Source: Metallyticus violacea (lineage: Eukaryota; Arthropoda; Insecta; Mantodea; Metallyticidae). From it: a DNA stretch of 64,000 nt. The position numbers and the translations under genes were made by a program. Shown here in pieces: positions 46,801 to 58,324 of this stretch. The first letter of the stretch is position 1, and every line of letters begins with the position of its first letter. The notes beneath the pieces are model-generated. The model was not told where the DNA came from and searched no databases. It was given only the letters and a program-made list of their open reading frames with translations. The stretch spans positions 139,167,001 through 139,231,000 of the forward strand of contig CM060831.1 of the NCBI GenBank assembly GCA_030762175.1. The letters run 5' to 3'.

Positions 46801-47194
46801 AAGTGGAAAAATAAAAAAGCAAGAAAAATAGTTTTTTGTAGATCAGTGTAATGCTGCACTTTCTTTTACTATTTCATTTTAGTGCACTACCAGACATAAA
46901 TAACATAATCTGTTTCATATTAGTCAGCAAGGACAATATTCGACATAAGGTTACATATTTAAATATACAAGAAATCACAAATCACTGTCACATAGCAGTG
47001 CTACAGTATAAAGAGTGTTTTCTACCATTAATTTAAACAACACTAAAATTATAAATACGTAGTCCACAAGTAGTATGGGAGTTTTACAGACAGAAATAAT
47101 ATTTAGCAAGTTGTACAATTTTCTTACTCAGATGATATGAAAACACTCATTAAATCAGGAAAAAATCTATGTAATGGCACTTGTTTAATTATTT
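46476..47194. other. Unassigned AT-rich DNA with a TA array
   Basis: A (TA)n array lies at 46,750-46,798. The rest is unassigned. Confidence 0.5.
46750..46798. repeat. (TA)n microsatellite
   Basis: About 24 TA units. Unlike the arrays at 26.3, 47.7 and 61.5 kb it is not flanked by recognisable family-C sequence. Confidence 0.95.
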
Positions 47195-47659
47195 TGGCTA
47201 TTTCACTTATGTGACGTCATCATACAATCGACCAATGAAGCGAAACAAAAAATTTTGAATTCTGAGCAATCACAATGTGATATAGCAGTGAAATTATCGT
47301 AAAGTTTTATCAAATCCGTTTAATCACGCGACTGCATTTATCTTGAGGTCAGTGTGGTCAACTCTATACCTCCACTACATTATTCCTGAGCACGCATCAC
47401 TGACCAATTTTCTGTTTTCAGTAATTGGTAATTTAACTAACTTAATGTGTATTCCCTCAAGCAATTGTTTTTGCGTATTCAGCCAAACAGTCAGGAATCA
47501 TTTTGTAGATTATGTAACAAAATCTGCCTAAACAACCATAAATCTTAATAAACACGTTGATCAGAATGGTAAAGTATTATCTCTCTTTTGCTTTTCTTAG
47601 TTGGTATTAGTAAATCGAACGGTAATTTATATAATTGTTTATAATCTGTGCGCGAATTT

Positions 47660-47694
<35 letters not shown>

Positions 47695-47915
47695 TTTATT
47701 CTGTTCATTAAATAGTTCCAAACCCGTATTTGACTCTTTTCTATTGACATTGCTGACAATCACATTAGTCTGTTGCTAGATGGCTTGAAAAGGTTAAGTA
47801 TCCATAATACAAATATACAATTATTACAATATTTTAAGCCAAGTTTACGAGAATTGCATTTAAGCTGTTATTTTATTCGTGAAATAGTCCTAATAAATAT
47901 CACTCGAAGGTCTTT
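47195..47915 (+). mobile_element. Family-C repeat, copy 4 (uninterrupted)
   Basis: This is the best complete copy in the window, about 720 bp. The left end GGCTATTTCACTTATGTGAC includes the palindrome TGACGTCA (about 47,212). The (TA)n array is at 47,662-47,691 and the right part ends GTGAAATAGTCCTAATAAAT plus CACTCGAAGGTCT. GGCTATTTCAC and GTGAAATAGTCC are an inverted pair near the two ends. No coding capacity. Confidence 0.8.
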
Positions 47916-49260
47916 TTAGAATTGGTTTTCAGTTATCATTACAGTTTTTTTAAGGTTTGTAGCACTGAATTTTAATTTTAAAAATTTTTCAATGTGATTA
48001 ACATGGCAAAATAATGAAACTTGACAGCAATGGTCAATGATGCATTGCCATTGTCACACACCAATTTTTGTGGATTAGCTATAACACATTACTCTTGTTC
48101 TTGATACCTACCTACCAACAGTACATGATATAATGTTAACCACATTTTTATATGCCGCATCTTCAGTTTCTATCTGGACTCCCTTAAACCACAGTTAAAC
48201 AATTTTGCGACATGTTATGCGAAATCTTTGTATCTAATTTACGGATTTTTCACAATTCATCCACGGATTTTCATAGGAAAGGGGTGTGCAACGCTGGGAC
48301 ACGTAGCCACGTCCTCGTGCTGTTATCTTCAAATCCTGTTCCATAGTTAATCGTATATCCTAAAATGCACCGCTTCTATTAACGGCGGAGGGAACATAAT
48401 TCAATCCCCCGGTATTATAATTCCATAATTTGAAATACTCCTCAAGTTTTAAGTAGTAATTTTTATGTACAACTTGGAATTAGAAACTGATTGCTACACT
48501 TGAAGGCATCTTCCACCTATCATAAGAAGCATTTTCCTTCGCCAAAACTTCAGACCAGATGAAATAAGCATGCACTGGTTCTTGCTTGCATGCGTTTGTT
48601 TATACATGTTGCATTTCATTTCTAAGGCCTTTCTCAAGACGCCCTGAGTGTCATACAAAAGTAAACAGCGGAGGGTTGCGTTATACGTCTTGGCACGGAC
48701 TTGACGTCTTCAAGATGGGAAACATTTGTTAATTATTACCGCCAGACAATTAGCAAATGAGCTCTGGCGATGCAACTCCAGAGATCACTGTAATAACAAA
48801 TGACGCTAGCCGTTTAGTGTAGCTTTTTCGAAACACTGTTTTAGGAACTTTAATTACAAGCAGAAAAAAAGGGTTAGATGACCAAATCGTTATGTCTGGG
48901 TATCTAGTTCATAAAGTTGATGTCATTCTTGGTCAGAGTGGTTTATTCTTACTTATCATTTGCGAATGTTTCAAATATTAAAACTTAAAAATATCTATCT
49001 GAAGTACAGTAAGTAATCAATGCAATTTTCTATTTATTTTACTAGTTTTTATGGTTTTGAGAGAGCAGTGTTGTTAAAAATTTCTGTTCAAATATACAGA
49101 GTGTTAATGAAACACGGAAACACATAACTTTTAAACAAAGGTTATAAAAAACAAAATTGTAATTTTATGGCAAGGTTATGTGAAGACAGTTTTGACAGAA
49201 GGAATGAATTTAGTGAAATCTTAACTGAACTGATTAATAAAATACATCTTAATATTTTCG
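47916..49260. other. Unassigned stretch
   Basis: No transposase or SINE recognised. ATACAGAGTGTTAATGAAAC at about 49,094 resembles a mariner end, but I found no partner. Confidence 0.4.
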
Positions 49261-49875
49261 GATAAAACTGTTTTCTGTTTAAACGTAAGTGTCATTGCCG
49301 ACTTTATCATTAATCTTACTGGGTTACCGTAGCGGGCATTTACAGAATGACTGACTCAATTTTCACCGAAGAAATTCATCCAATTTCTGTCTTTACGTTT
49401 ATCTACAGTATGCGTGTTATTTCTATGGGTAACATTTCAATATAATGCATTACAGTAGAATTATTTTGCAATTAAAAAACACTGGCTCTACAATAAGATT
49501 TTACATCACCCATTTTTTAGTTATGCCGATCTCTCAATCATAACAACATACATACAGAAATAACATTTGCTCTCGTAACAGCAAACTGCGACCGACGGTT
49601 CACTTGCAGCCTAGCTCAGCTGCGAACGAAAGCCAGAAATATCTCGTTATAACCGGTAACCCAAAGTTAAATAGAAGTTTAAAAATAAAGTACAGAAAGT
49701 TTTGCCATTTCTCTCAACAATGAAATAAAATTATGACACAATACATTGTGGGTAACTATTACGAACGCTTCAGATGCCCTTCTTGTATTTGAAAACATTT
49801 TATCACTTTCAAACACAAGCGTTGAGTAAAAGCTTTGCCTGGAGGACATGAACACTAGAAGACCAAATAGTGTTG

Positions 49876-49912
<37 letters not shown>
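49876..49912. repeat. (TTA)n microsatellite
   Basis: About 12 units, in the loop of the large inverted repeat next to M9. Confidence 0.95.
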
Positions 49913-49915
<3 letters not shown>

Positions 49916-49936
49916 GTAGGCCACAATTTGGAATTA

Positions 49937-50771
49937 TCGGTGTTTTAGAAATACTTTTACGAACTTTGGTGGGGGATTTCTTACACCAAAACGAAAAAAA
50001 AATTCAATTTAAAAGAAAGTCCGGAAATCCTTAGTTTTTGAGTTATTAATGAAAGATTACCAAAACAAAAACAAAGTAGTCCCTATAAACAATATTTAAA
50101 TGTCCCCTTGCTTCCACACACGCCGGCACTAATCAGATCATGGACGGTCACACCCTTTCAAATATTCCCATATTGTGTCGAACGGTTTCTCAGACTTCCA
50201 TAACACGTTGAAGTGTCTCTGCTTTAGGAATGGCTGCTGCATAAATCAATTATTTTACATGGTCCCACAGATAAAAATTCAAAGTTTTGAAGTCGGGGAA
50301 ACGTGCGGGCCATGAAACTGGTTCTTCCCTACCTTTCCATCCGTGGTAGATATCAGCTAGTACTCTCGAACAATGCGGCTACAAGGTGCTGAAGCCCCAT
50401 CATGCACAAACCACATTGTTATTGTTATTTGCAAGGGCACAAAATGGATATCCTGCCATGGTTAAACAGATGAACCATGAATGTACCCAAATGTCGAATA
50501 TAAACAAGTACCCTTGGAAACGCATGGTCATCTAGGATACAATGAGTGCATCAGCAGACGTGCATCGATAACATCATTCGATTATCCATCAATATGAATT
50601 TTATTTTCGGTTACATCATAAGTATTTTACCTTGAAACGCATTGAAATAAACTTTCATTAATAACTCAAAAACTAAAGGGTGTCCTAATATGTGTTAATA
50701 TAGACTTTTTTCTGTCTTTGGTGAGAGAAACCCACCACCTAAGTTGGTAAAAGTATTTCTGAAACATTCTG
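49937..50771 (-). mobile_element. Mariner-type element M9 in the loop of the large inverted repeat
   Basis: The left end TCGGTGTTTTAGAAATACTT and right end (inverted) CAGAATGTTTCAGAAATACT are followed inward by matching TTTTAC-AACTT-GGTGG. A second shared block (TTAGTTTTTGAGTTATTAAT) sits about 85 bp in, so the inverted ends are about 110 bp long though diverged. TA flanks both sides. It is 835 bp, internally deleted. Confidence 0.85.
50095..50420 (-). pseudogene. M9 transposase C-terminal fragment
   Basis: The reverse strand shows GREEPVSWPARFPDFKTLNF, YLWDHVK, IYAAAIPKAETLQRVMEV, ETVRHNMGIFERV and PSMI. It corresponds to VSWPARSPDLTPLDFFLWGHLK and the GIFERVRQSM block of arthropod transposases. 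The third catalytic Asp is replaced by Asn (TLNF). Stops occur after VK and after the EV block. Confidence 0.8.
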
Positions 50772-52008
50772 TATAATGTTGTAGGGTTCGTATATTTTTG
50801 TAAACTTAAATAATTTAAGAGAGAATTTAGATATACAATCTCTTATATTCATGCGGATTTTGCTACATAATATTTTTCCCACCATTTCCTACACACAAAA
50901 GCACCGAAACTATGTACATTGTCACCATAAATTGCATAAATTAACAATTTCATATTGTACTGATTCCCTCAAAGACATTTAATTTAGTTCCACAGTATTC
51001 TAATTCCACAGACCAATAAAAGAGACTCCCGCGAAACCAATACATGCGGCTAGCCAACCACAGAGCCTCGCGCGAGCATAAGTGTACCCGTTAACAGCAG
51101 CCTGGCGCACACACACTATGTGATCACCAGATTCAGTGGCTGCTCGTGGCCCCTGTAGAGGGATGGGCCAGGGGCATAACAACACGAAACCCAATTCGTC
51201 TCTTTTATCAAGTCTTATACTAATCCCTGACATTTTTTTTTTCATAACTGTAGCGCCATCGGACGTTTATGTTATAAACTTCTGGTTTATATGGAACACT
51301 TCTAATCCAGCTGATAAAGTACACCTTAATCCTTCTGTAGTTAATTCAGAAACAACAATGCATTTCATGTTACTTTTAACCAGTTTATCCCTACTGATGT
51401 ATCGTAATATCACAGCTAATTGTGACATGCACGTTTGAAAGTGAAAGTGATAACATGTTTTCAAATATAAGAAGGGGAAAGGTTTAATTAGCTCTGAAGC
51501 GTTCGCAATAGTCACCCACAATGTTTTGTGTCATAATTTTATTCCATTGTTGAGAGAAATGGCAAAACTTTCTGTGCCTTATTTTTAAACATTCTATTTA
51601 ACTTTGGGTTACGGGTTATAACGAGATGTTTCTGGCTTTCGTTCGCAGCTGAACTAGGCTGCAAGTGAACCGTCGGTCGCAGTTTGCTGTTACGAGAAAA
51701 ATGTTATTTCTGTATTTATGTTGTTATGACTCAGAGATCGACATAACTAAAGAATGGGTGATATAAAATCTTATTGTAGAGCCAGTGCTTTTAATTGCAA
51801 GATAATTCTACTGTAGTGCATTATATTGAAATGTTACCCATAGAAATAACACTCACACTGTAGATAAACGTCAAGACAGAAATTGGATGAATTTCTTCTG
51901 TGAAAATTGAGCTAGTCATTCTGTAAATGCCCGCTACGTAACCCAGTAAGATTAATGATAACGTCGGCAATGACACTTACGTTTAAACAGCTGTCAGTTA
52001 GTTTTATC

Positions 52009-52158
52009 AAATCATTAATTTTGTGTCGTCTTGCTGAGTAAGCTCTTATAGCTTTCGGTTGATGAGTTCCAAATAGCTTCACTTCCAACTTAACAGTTAT
52101 ACGTAGACGAAAAATGGAGTCTTCAATAAAATGTCCACCTTATTTAATTGCTACAAAA

Positions 52159-52215
<57 letters not shown>

Positions 52216-52501
52216 GTTAACCTTGTGTAAGTCAACTTTCCACTAAAAAAACAGAGAGGAAATCAATCTATTTCAAACAAAGTGCGAAAACCACCCCTAA
52301 TAAGTTATGCCTGGAGTTAGTAAGCCTTCAATATCTGGTTCATTAGAAACGGTCATGGGCCGTTTTCCTGCTGGTTCAAGAGAACACAGAAATCAGCAGA
52401 AAGGCTAATCCATTTTGGAGGAAGACAAATATAAGTTTTTGTAATCTATGCTGACCCATGAGCCACCCTCGCTAACGGAGGATCCGCATGCTACCGCTAC
52501 T
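52009..52501. other. Unassigned DNA with a 50-nt T run
   Basis: 52,163-52,212 is an uninterrupted T run of about 50. Such a length is prone to sequencing or assembly error. Nothing else recognised. Confidence 0.6.
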
Positions 52502-52515
52502 ACAGTACAGAGGAA

Positions 52516-52793
52516 TGAATAGTTTTTAACGCCCGTTTTTGCTACACAGACACCACAGGCAATGGACCCTGATAATATATGAGATGAAATGATATATTGG
52601 GAAAGGATTTATTTGTAAGGAAGGAATCGCTCCAGGCCTAAGTTTAGGGTATCTCCCCGGCATTTGCCATTTATGAGAACTGAGGAAAATCTGGAAAAAA
52701 TTTCAGTCAGGGAGGACGGTCCTGGCAGTATTGGAGTCCAGACCTCCCGCTCACAAGTCCGCGCCTTAACGACCTCGGCCACCCGTGACGGTC
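52516..52793 (-). mobile_element. SINE-A copy with perfect 14-bp duplication
   Basis: Full-length, inverted. ACAGTACAGAGGAA flanks it at 52,502-52,515 and 52,794-52,807. The tail is TGAATAG-TTTTTAACGCCC and the head ends ACCCGTGACGG. Confidence 0.95.
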
Positions 52794-54815
52794 ACAGTAC
52801 AGAGGAAATGCGCTTATTGCGTAAGATACAATTAAAAATTAATCGGTCATACATCGCTATTTTTTTTTCTTCTAAATTTGACCAAGAAAAGAGAAAATGG
52901 TAAATAATTATCACATTTTCTTTGGGGGAAGAGCCTTTTTGGCCCTAATTGACGAGTCTCCCCTAACCAGACATATAAATGGTACAGAAAATATTAAAAG
53001 ATAAAATATTCAAAGTAAATATCAGATATCAAAACTTGCAAACTCAAAATATACCATTAGTTTGTTACCATTTAACTTTTTGGTATACATATTCGAGGAG
53101 CAGTGCAAAATATATACAATTTATTAAAGTCAGTAATATAAAAATAGTATTAAAAACTAATTTTATATGCTAAAAGTACTGTCACCAAACAGTTTTGCAG
53201 ATTTTCTTTTGTAAGCTTCTATTATTGCTTATAAATAAAATATGCACTCCACGTTACAGAAAGTTATTGGGCAACTTAAATTTATGACACTTGTCTCACA
53301 GATATAAGGTTTGCCCAAATGAAACTAAAACTTTTGGCGGAGCATCTTTGCTTCAGTGCGCAGAGCTTTGAGTTTGGAAGAAGGTGGTATTGTCTGAAAA
53401 CGTGTTCTGTTTTCGTGTGCAAGAACACACTGAATTGTTACGGTTCATCCAAATATACGCTGCAAACGTGTATTTAATTTTTTAAGGCTGAAGATGCTAA
53501 TCGGGTCGAAATTTATTTTCGAATGTGTTTGGAAATGAGTGTCTGCTATGCAATACATAGCGAACCTGTTGAGTTCTTTGACGATCTTGAAGATTGGTCT
53601 CAGCTTTCTTCGTTCAAGACATAATCTGGTGACGAACTGAACAGACAGCGTGACTGTTCAGCATTCTTTACTCGGTGAACAAGTTTATCCGGGTTTCATT
53701 GCGACCTAGTGAATGGATGACGTAATTGTTAGTCAGCGTACCTTGCTCTCAAGAGGTGGAAGGGCAAAAGGCCTACGAGTTCGAGAATACGATTCTGTGT
53801 AGCTTAGCGTGTGGTCAAAGAACTGACATAACCGCATTTTGTAACTACCTGTTTATTTCACGTTTGCCGATGGCAGAGGAAGGAATGATTATTGTTTTGA
53901 GCCGATTGTTACCGACAACACATGAGCCTGAGCGTTGCAGATCTGAATCGACATCAAGTGAGAAGGGATGGAGCCATAACCGGTAATAGCTTTATTTATT
54001 TTATGATTATTAACAATGCAGCCAGTCGCAAGTGTTTGTGTTTGTGCTTTCAGTTAGCATTCCAACACGGCTGCACTAGCGTAACATGTCAGGATAGTGG
54101 GGAAGGCATCAATAGGAATAGATGCAAACAGTTCACAGCCCTTCCACGAAAATCGGCAAACTTAAAATGAACGGGTAATAACCACGATGAGATTCCCAAG
54201 GAGCACTCCCGCCTTCCGCATCTAATTTCAGAACCGATGGCTGATTATACTGATAGAAACTCGCTCTGCAACACTGAGATCATTAAAATTCGTATAAATT
54301 TTATCACCCAGTATGTTATTATTGCTTCCTATAGGTTCATCCATTAAAAAAAGTCAATAAGTCTCGATTTCCTTTGGGCTACCTTTATAACTATAGGGTG
54401 GATAAAAATAACCTCTTACTGAAAATGCATGACTGCTTTCAGCTGGTACTTCTTATTTGTCTATTCCCATCAAAAGAAATTAGAGATTCCCCATATGCAC
54501 ACATTGATCCAGCTAACGTTCAAGTAATTTGGTTATCGATCTACTTACTAGTAATAAAGAAATGTGAGGTGGGGAAACCTTCTTGCACTATGGTTATGTA
54601 TCGCTCTGAGTTGTGTTCTAGGTGAGTATTGTGATATGTTAGAGGGGATGTGGATTAATAACGTAAATTGTGCATTAATAATGAGACAGTAATGTGCTGT
54701 GATATAACGTCATTCCTAAAGTAACTAATGTACCAGTAAAGTATTTTTAAATTAGGAATAGCGGGATAATTGCACATTCCTCTGGAGTGTGTGAAACATA
54801 GATAAAACCAAACTC

Positions 54816-54827
54816 TGCGCATGCGCA
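54816..54827. promoter_or_regulatory. NRF1-type palindrome TGCGCATGCGCA
   Basis: Exact match to the NRF1/erect-wing-type promoter motif (GCGC-A/C-TGCGC). No gene start could be attached to it, so activity is inference. Confidence 0.35.
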
Positions 54828-56234
54828 TAGTTGTAAGTTTGGAAAAGAGCCAGTTTATGGAGAGGCGTGAGCGGGTCAGGATGTGCAACTCCTCTTCCTG
54901 GCCATCGCATCAGCGTCCCACAGATAACATTTGAAATTGTAATAGAAATGGTACAGAAAATATACAAGGATGCATTAACACCAGCTCAACTCAATTATCA
55001 GTTGATTGTATTATTTGTGCTCACCATCCGTTGTGTAGATTTTAACTTAGGATGTTCAGGGTTTTAGGGATTAAATTCAGGAGCGTGGCCCTACTGTCCA
55101 ACCTCGTGCCAAGTTAAAAGCGAGTGATCTGTTGTGACAATATCATGCCACATCACACCGTTAAATCTAATCACTTTAGGGGTCACCGTGCTTTTTGTTT
55201 TAAGTAGATTCAATGACGTTTACATTTATTGGCAAATCTGCATATTGCACAAAGTTCGAGTTTTTGTATATCGCCTTATATTACTTATCATTGCTGATTA
55301 GATGGTGTTGATTGCGTCTCTGCCTTCCTTATGGCTCACTTCTACTGTTTAACTGTACACATATAATGTCACTCTTTGCTAGTTCGTAACAGGCAAGAAC
55401 TCAAACCTCAGAAAATGAAATAGGGACCTTTTGAATGTCCAAAAAGAATCCAAACATCATGTACCAAATATTGTTTAAAAATATGGTAGCACAGAAGAAA
55501 TGGTTTGTCAGTTCTAATTTCAGCCCAAAGAATGAACATTTGTATACTCTACATGTTCAGCTGACGGACAAGCTGGCATTGTGTAAAACCCCTAGAATCG
55601 GTTTTCGCAATTGGTATTTGGGCATATCTAAATTGCCACGTAATACACCCCAGCAGTGGCAAAGCGTGGTTTTTTAGTATAAGCTGGCCTCAGATATTTA
55701 AAGGCAAAATGAATGGAAAAATTACTTTATGCTAAATATGCCATGAAATGTTTTGTTATAAAATATGTTAATGTTCAAAATTATTGTATGACTATCAATA
55801 ATGTATCTGATAATTAATCAAATTAAATTACAATTTTAAAAAATAATCAATAAGCTCTGGCCACACTTTTTATCCTTCTGCTACATTAATTACTCTTAAG
55901 ATGCTTTCTTGATGTTTTATCGATTTTTTTACTTCTCTTTCTCTATAATCGTAGTAAGATACCGCGCCGCTCCGCTGCACATGGCAATCAGTAGAAATAG
56001 AGGGAAAACAGTTATAAATGAAGCGTTACCAACCTATCATACAGTCCCCTATCCTGATAAGCTAAAATACAATTAAGTCCTTTAACAATGGAGTTTAATT
56101 ATTATTAATAATAATATTAATAATTCCATAATTCCATATTACTACAATACAACTAAAATTGACAAAATGCTACATTTTGAATCGATATTGTCTGCACTCC
56201 AGTCCATCTGTCAGGCTTCAGGTTTTACAAAATC

Positions 56235-56248
56235 CCAGCAGAGGGCAG
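56235..56248 (+). promoter_or_regulatory. CTCF-type core motif
   Basis: CCAGCAGAGGGCAG fits every position of the CTCF core consensus CCASYAGRKGGCAS. With equal base frequencies about 0.015 such matches are expected in 64 kb on both strands, and fewer in AT-rich DNA. Function is inference. Confidence 0.4.
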
Positions 56249-56348
56249 ACATAATCAACTAGACGGAGGACGCCAGCCTCCCCAGTAACGAAAACTTCAC
56301 AAAAGACCCCCTTAGCACTTCCCTGGCAGATAGATGAAAAAGCATTAC

Positions 56349-56360
56349 TGCGCCTGCGCA
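56349..56360. promoter_or_regulatory. NRF1-type motif TGCGCCTGCGCA
   Basis: Matches the GCGCCTGCGC variant of the motif, 101 bp downstream of the CTCF-type motif. Confidence 0.3.
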
Positions 56361-56699
56361 AGGCTGACAACCTTCAACGATCAGCTATGTATGTCACAGA
56401 GAGCATACTAGATCACACAAGGAATTATTTGTAAAAATTAACAAATAAGAGATACCCTAATTTTTGGTAGGCCCAACCTTGCAGCCTTAATGAACACTTC
56501 ACCCCTGCCTTCCAAAACGAAATTGTACGTATATAATGTGTTTTAATAGCATTGTTAGGAGAGTTGATTCTTATACTCCACCCTTAACCTATTTTTGGTT
56601 GATATGAATTGTTTATTTTTACCTCCCATTTTAACATTCCCTCCTCGAAAATATTCATTATTTCACACTACTTTTAAAAATTACCATTACATGTCCTCC

Positions 56700-56907
56700 G
56701 TAGTATCTATCTTCTCGTTTTCAAAATCTACTTACCCCTCATAATCTCAATACACGTTGTGAAACCCGGCATTATTTTGCACCGAACGTCACTTTACTCA
56801 TCATCATTCACAGTAATCACTGCCCGTCTTTGGAATGCACTGCCACAGGATGTCACAGACTGCCAAACTTTAGGATCATTTCAAAAGAAATTGTTTAATA
56901 TTATGTG
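56700..56907 (+). pseudogene. LINE ORF2 extreme C-terminus
   Basis: The frame SFTVITARLWNALPQDVTDC, QTLGSFQKKLFNIM and a stop matches the (A)RLWNSLPxxV...FKKxL ending typical of jockey/CR1-type reverse-transcriptase ORFs. Upstream, NLLTPHNLNTRCETRHYF in another frame may be the preceding block. Roughly the last 60 residues are kept and the rest is absent. Confidence 0.65.
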
Positions 56908-57014
56908 AAATAATTGTTTTTGATTCCTTGTGTTACAATACGCGTATTTTTGTCCTGCTGTATAATTATTCATTCTATTGTTATTACTATAAAAATGTGT
57001 TTTGGTAACAGAGG

Positions 57015-57580
57015 GGACAAATTCACTGGAGCTCCAGTCCCGGGCCACTCCCGAGTGGCAACGGAGAAAGTCGAGGGTATTGACTTGCACAGATATAGCT
57101 AGATGATACAGCATGTTAACGCAACGGCTTAATAGTTCAGATGGCTAGAGTGTCATGCTATAGGTGTAAAGGCAGTGGGTTCGAATTCTCAAGTCCTGAT
57201 GCTTTTTTAATTGAGGGAGATTTGCCACCATTACAATGATTTACTCACTAACATAGTACCACGTAAACAACGCGCTATAAATTGATATTTACGTTTTTGT
57301 TTGTTTTTTGCTGAAATCAAAGGAGATTTGCTACCTTTACAGTGATTTACCCACCCCTATTAATTTGTATTTACGAAAATGAGGCAAGCGTAGACCTTCA
57401 GGCCGTAGCGAGCCGCAGCAAACCACTGGGTTCAACGGTTTCTAAGATCTGCCCAAAGTTAGCGTTAAGGTTAGTGTGTGTATTAATTACAAATTCCAAT
57501 AACATTTACACTGTTCACGACTGCGCAGCTTGGCTCTCTTCGCTGTCGCTCGGGACTGGAGCCTCAAGTAGTTTTTGTCC
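57015..57580. mobile_element. Inverted-repeat element D2 (~0.57 kb) with a tRNA-like module
   Basis: The left end (GGACAAATTCACTGGAGCTC, CAGTCCCGGGCC) and right end (inverted GGACAAAAACTACTTGAGGC, TCCAGTCCCGAGCGACAGCG) are inverted repeats sharing the terminal motif of D1. The interior matches D3 at 63.6 kb: TGACTTGCACA, the tRNA-like block, GATTTGCCACCATTACAATG, GCCGTAGCGAGCCGCAGCAA and AGTTAGCGTTAAGGTTA. Relative to D3 a ~107-bp interior unit (GGAGATTTGC...TATTTACG, 57,217 and 57,324) is tandemly duplicated. Confidence 0.7.
57125..57200 (+). repeat. tRNA-like module in D2
   Basis: AATAGTTCAGATGGCTAGAG (A-box/D-arm-like) and GGGTTCGAATTCT (B-box-like) lie at tRNA spacing, with an acceptor-like CTCAAGTCCTG end. 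Stem pairing is imperfect. The equivalent in D3 has a better D arm but a ruined B box, so neither is an evident functional tRNA gene. Confidence 0.6.
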
Positions 57581-58310
57581 TGCCCGTAAGGGCTATTTCC
57601 TTCACTAGTATATTTCTTTCCACTGTTATGATTTACATAGATTAATATGTGTAAAATTGTCATTTTTAAGACATTGCATTATTATTCTTTTTATTTTTTT
57701 TTCTTCCTACGTCAATATTTTTAAATGTTCATTTTCATTATCCATGTTTATGTATTATGATACATGTATTTATCTACTTCATATTTTACATAGTACTAGT
57801 ATTGTCCTTGTTACTGTTAAGTTAATAGTTGTGCTATTGTAACTAAAACTTAGTGCAATTATTATTAGGTTGACAGAGCGGAAGAGATGGCCTAATGGCT
57901 TTAGCTGCTTCTAACAGACTTTTGGCAGTCCCGAGCTGAACTTCTCTAAACTACAAACTGTTATCATTGTTTGAAGGTACTGATCATATGTGAAAGCAAA
58001 ATTGATCATTTTTAGAACGGATTGATGCTAAACGTTTGGAATGCATGAGAGAACATATCAAAAGCTGATGAAAAAATATTAAAATGTGTTATAGTTACTT
58101 AACTAAAATTGCGTAACATGTTTATGATTTGTGATCGAAATTAAAGAACCATTCTTTCCAAAGAACATGCAAAATGAGGGGAACTAATTAAATAATCTGT
58201 ATTAATATGGAAGATGTTCTCAGAGTAGCAAAAGCTTATAAGATTTCGTATGGTAGAGCAAAATAAAAGAATACTTTAGAAGTCAGTAAATGTACGACTT
58301 TCGTAAAATG
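57581..58310. other. Unassigned AT-rich DNA
   Basis: Nothing recognised. Confidence 0.45.
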
Positions 58311-58324
58311 AATTATTTTTAAGA

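Larger units (their letters stand above)
49261..52008. mobile_element. Large inverted-repeat structure, ~0.56-kb arms, ~1.6-kb loop
   Basis: The left arm 49,261-49,814 is repeated inverted at 51,433-52,008. The arms read together through CTGTTTAAACGTAAGTGTCA, TCATTAATCTTACTGGGTTA, AGCAAACTGCGACCGACGGT, CTCGTTATAACC and TTTTGCCATTTCTCTCAACA. By eye they are above 90% identical, with a ~20-bp extra stretch in the right arm near 51,487. The loop (49,815-51,432) holds an ATT array, the mariner M9 and ~0.65 kb of unassigned DNA with a GC-rich part at 51,030-51,180. The arms have no long open frame. It could be a foldback-type transposon or a local inverted duplication. Confidence 0.8.
52808..56690. 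other. Long unassigned stretch (3.9 kb) without recognised mobile elements
   Basis: This is the longest part of the window where I recognise no transposon or SINE. Open frames (53,726-54,170; 54,374-54,625; 55,435-55,677) show no known domain and no clear codon bias. It holds one perfect NRF1-type palindrome, one NRF1-type near-palindrome and a CTCF-type motif, listed separately. If a host gene's flank or intron lies in the window, this is the likeliest place. Confidence 0.5.

Noticed and set aside
51000..51245. Gene in the loop of the large inverted repeat
   Set aside because: The 81-codon reverse frame has no motif and its openness follows the local rise in GC.
53700..53790. tRNA-like block
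   Set aside because: The GAGTTCGAGAATAC stretch resembles a B box, but the A-box candidate is mis-spaced and no repeat partner was found.
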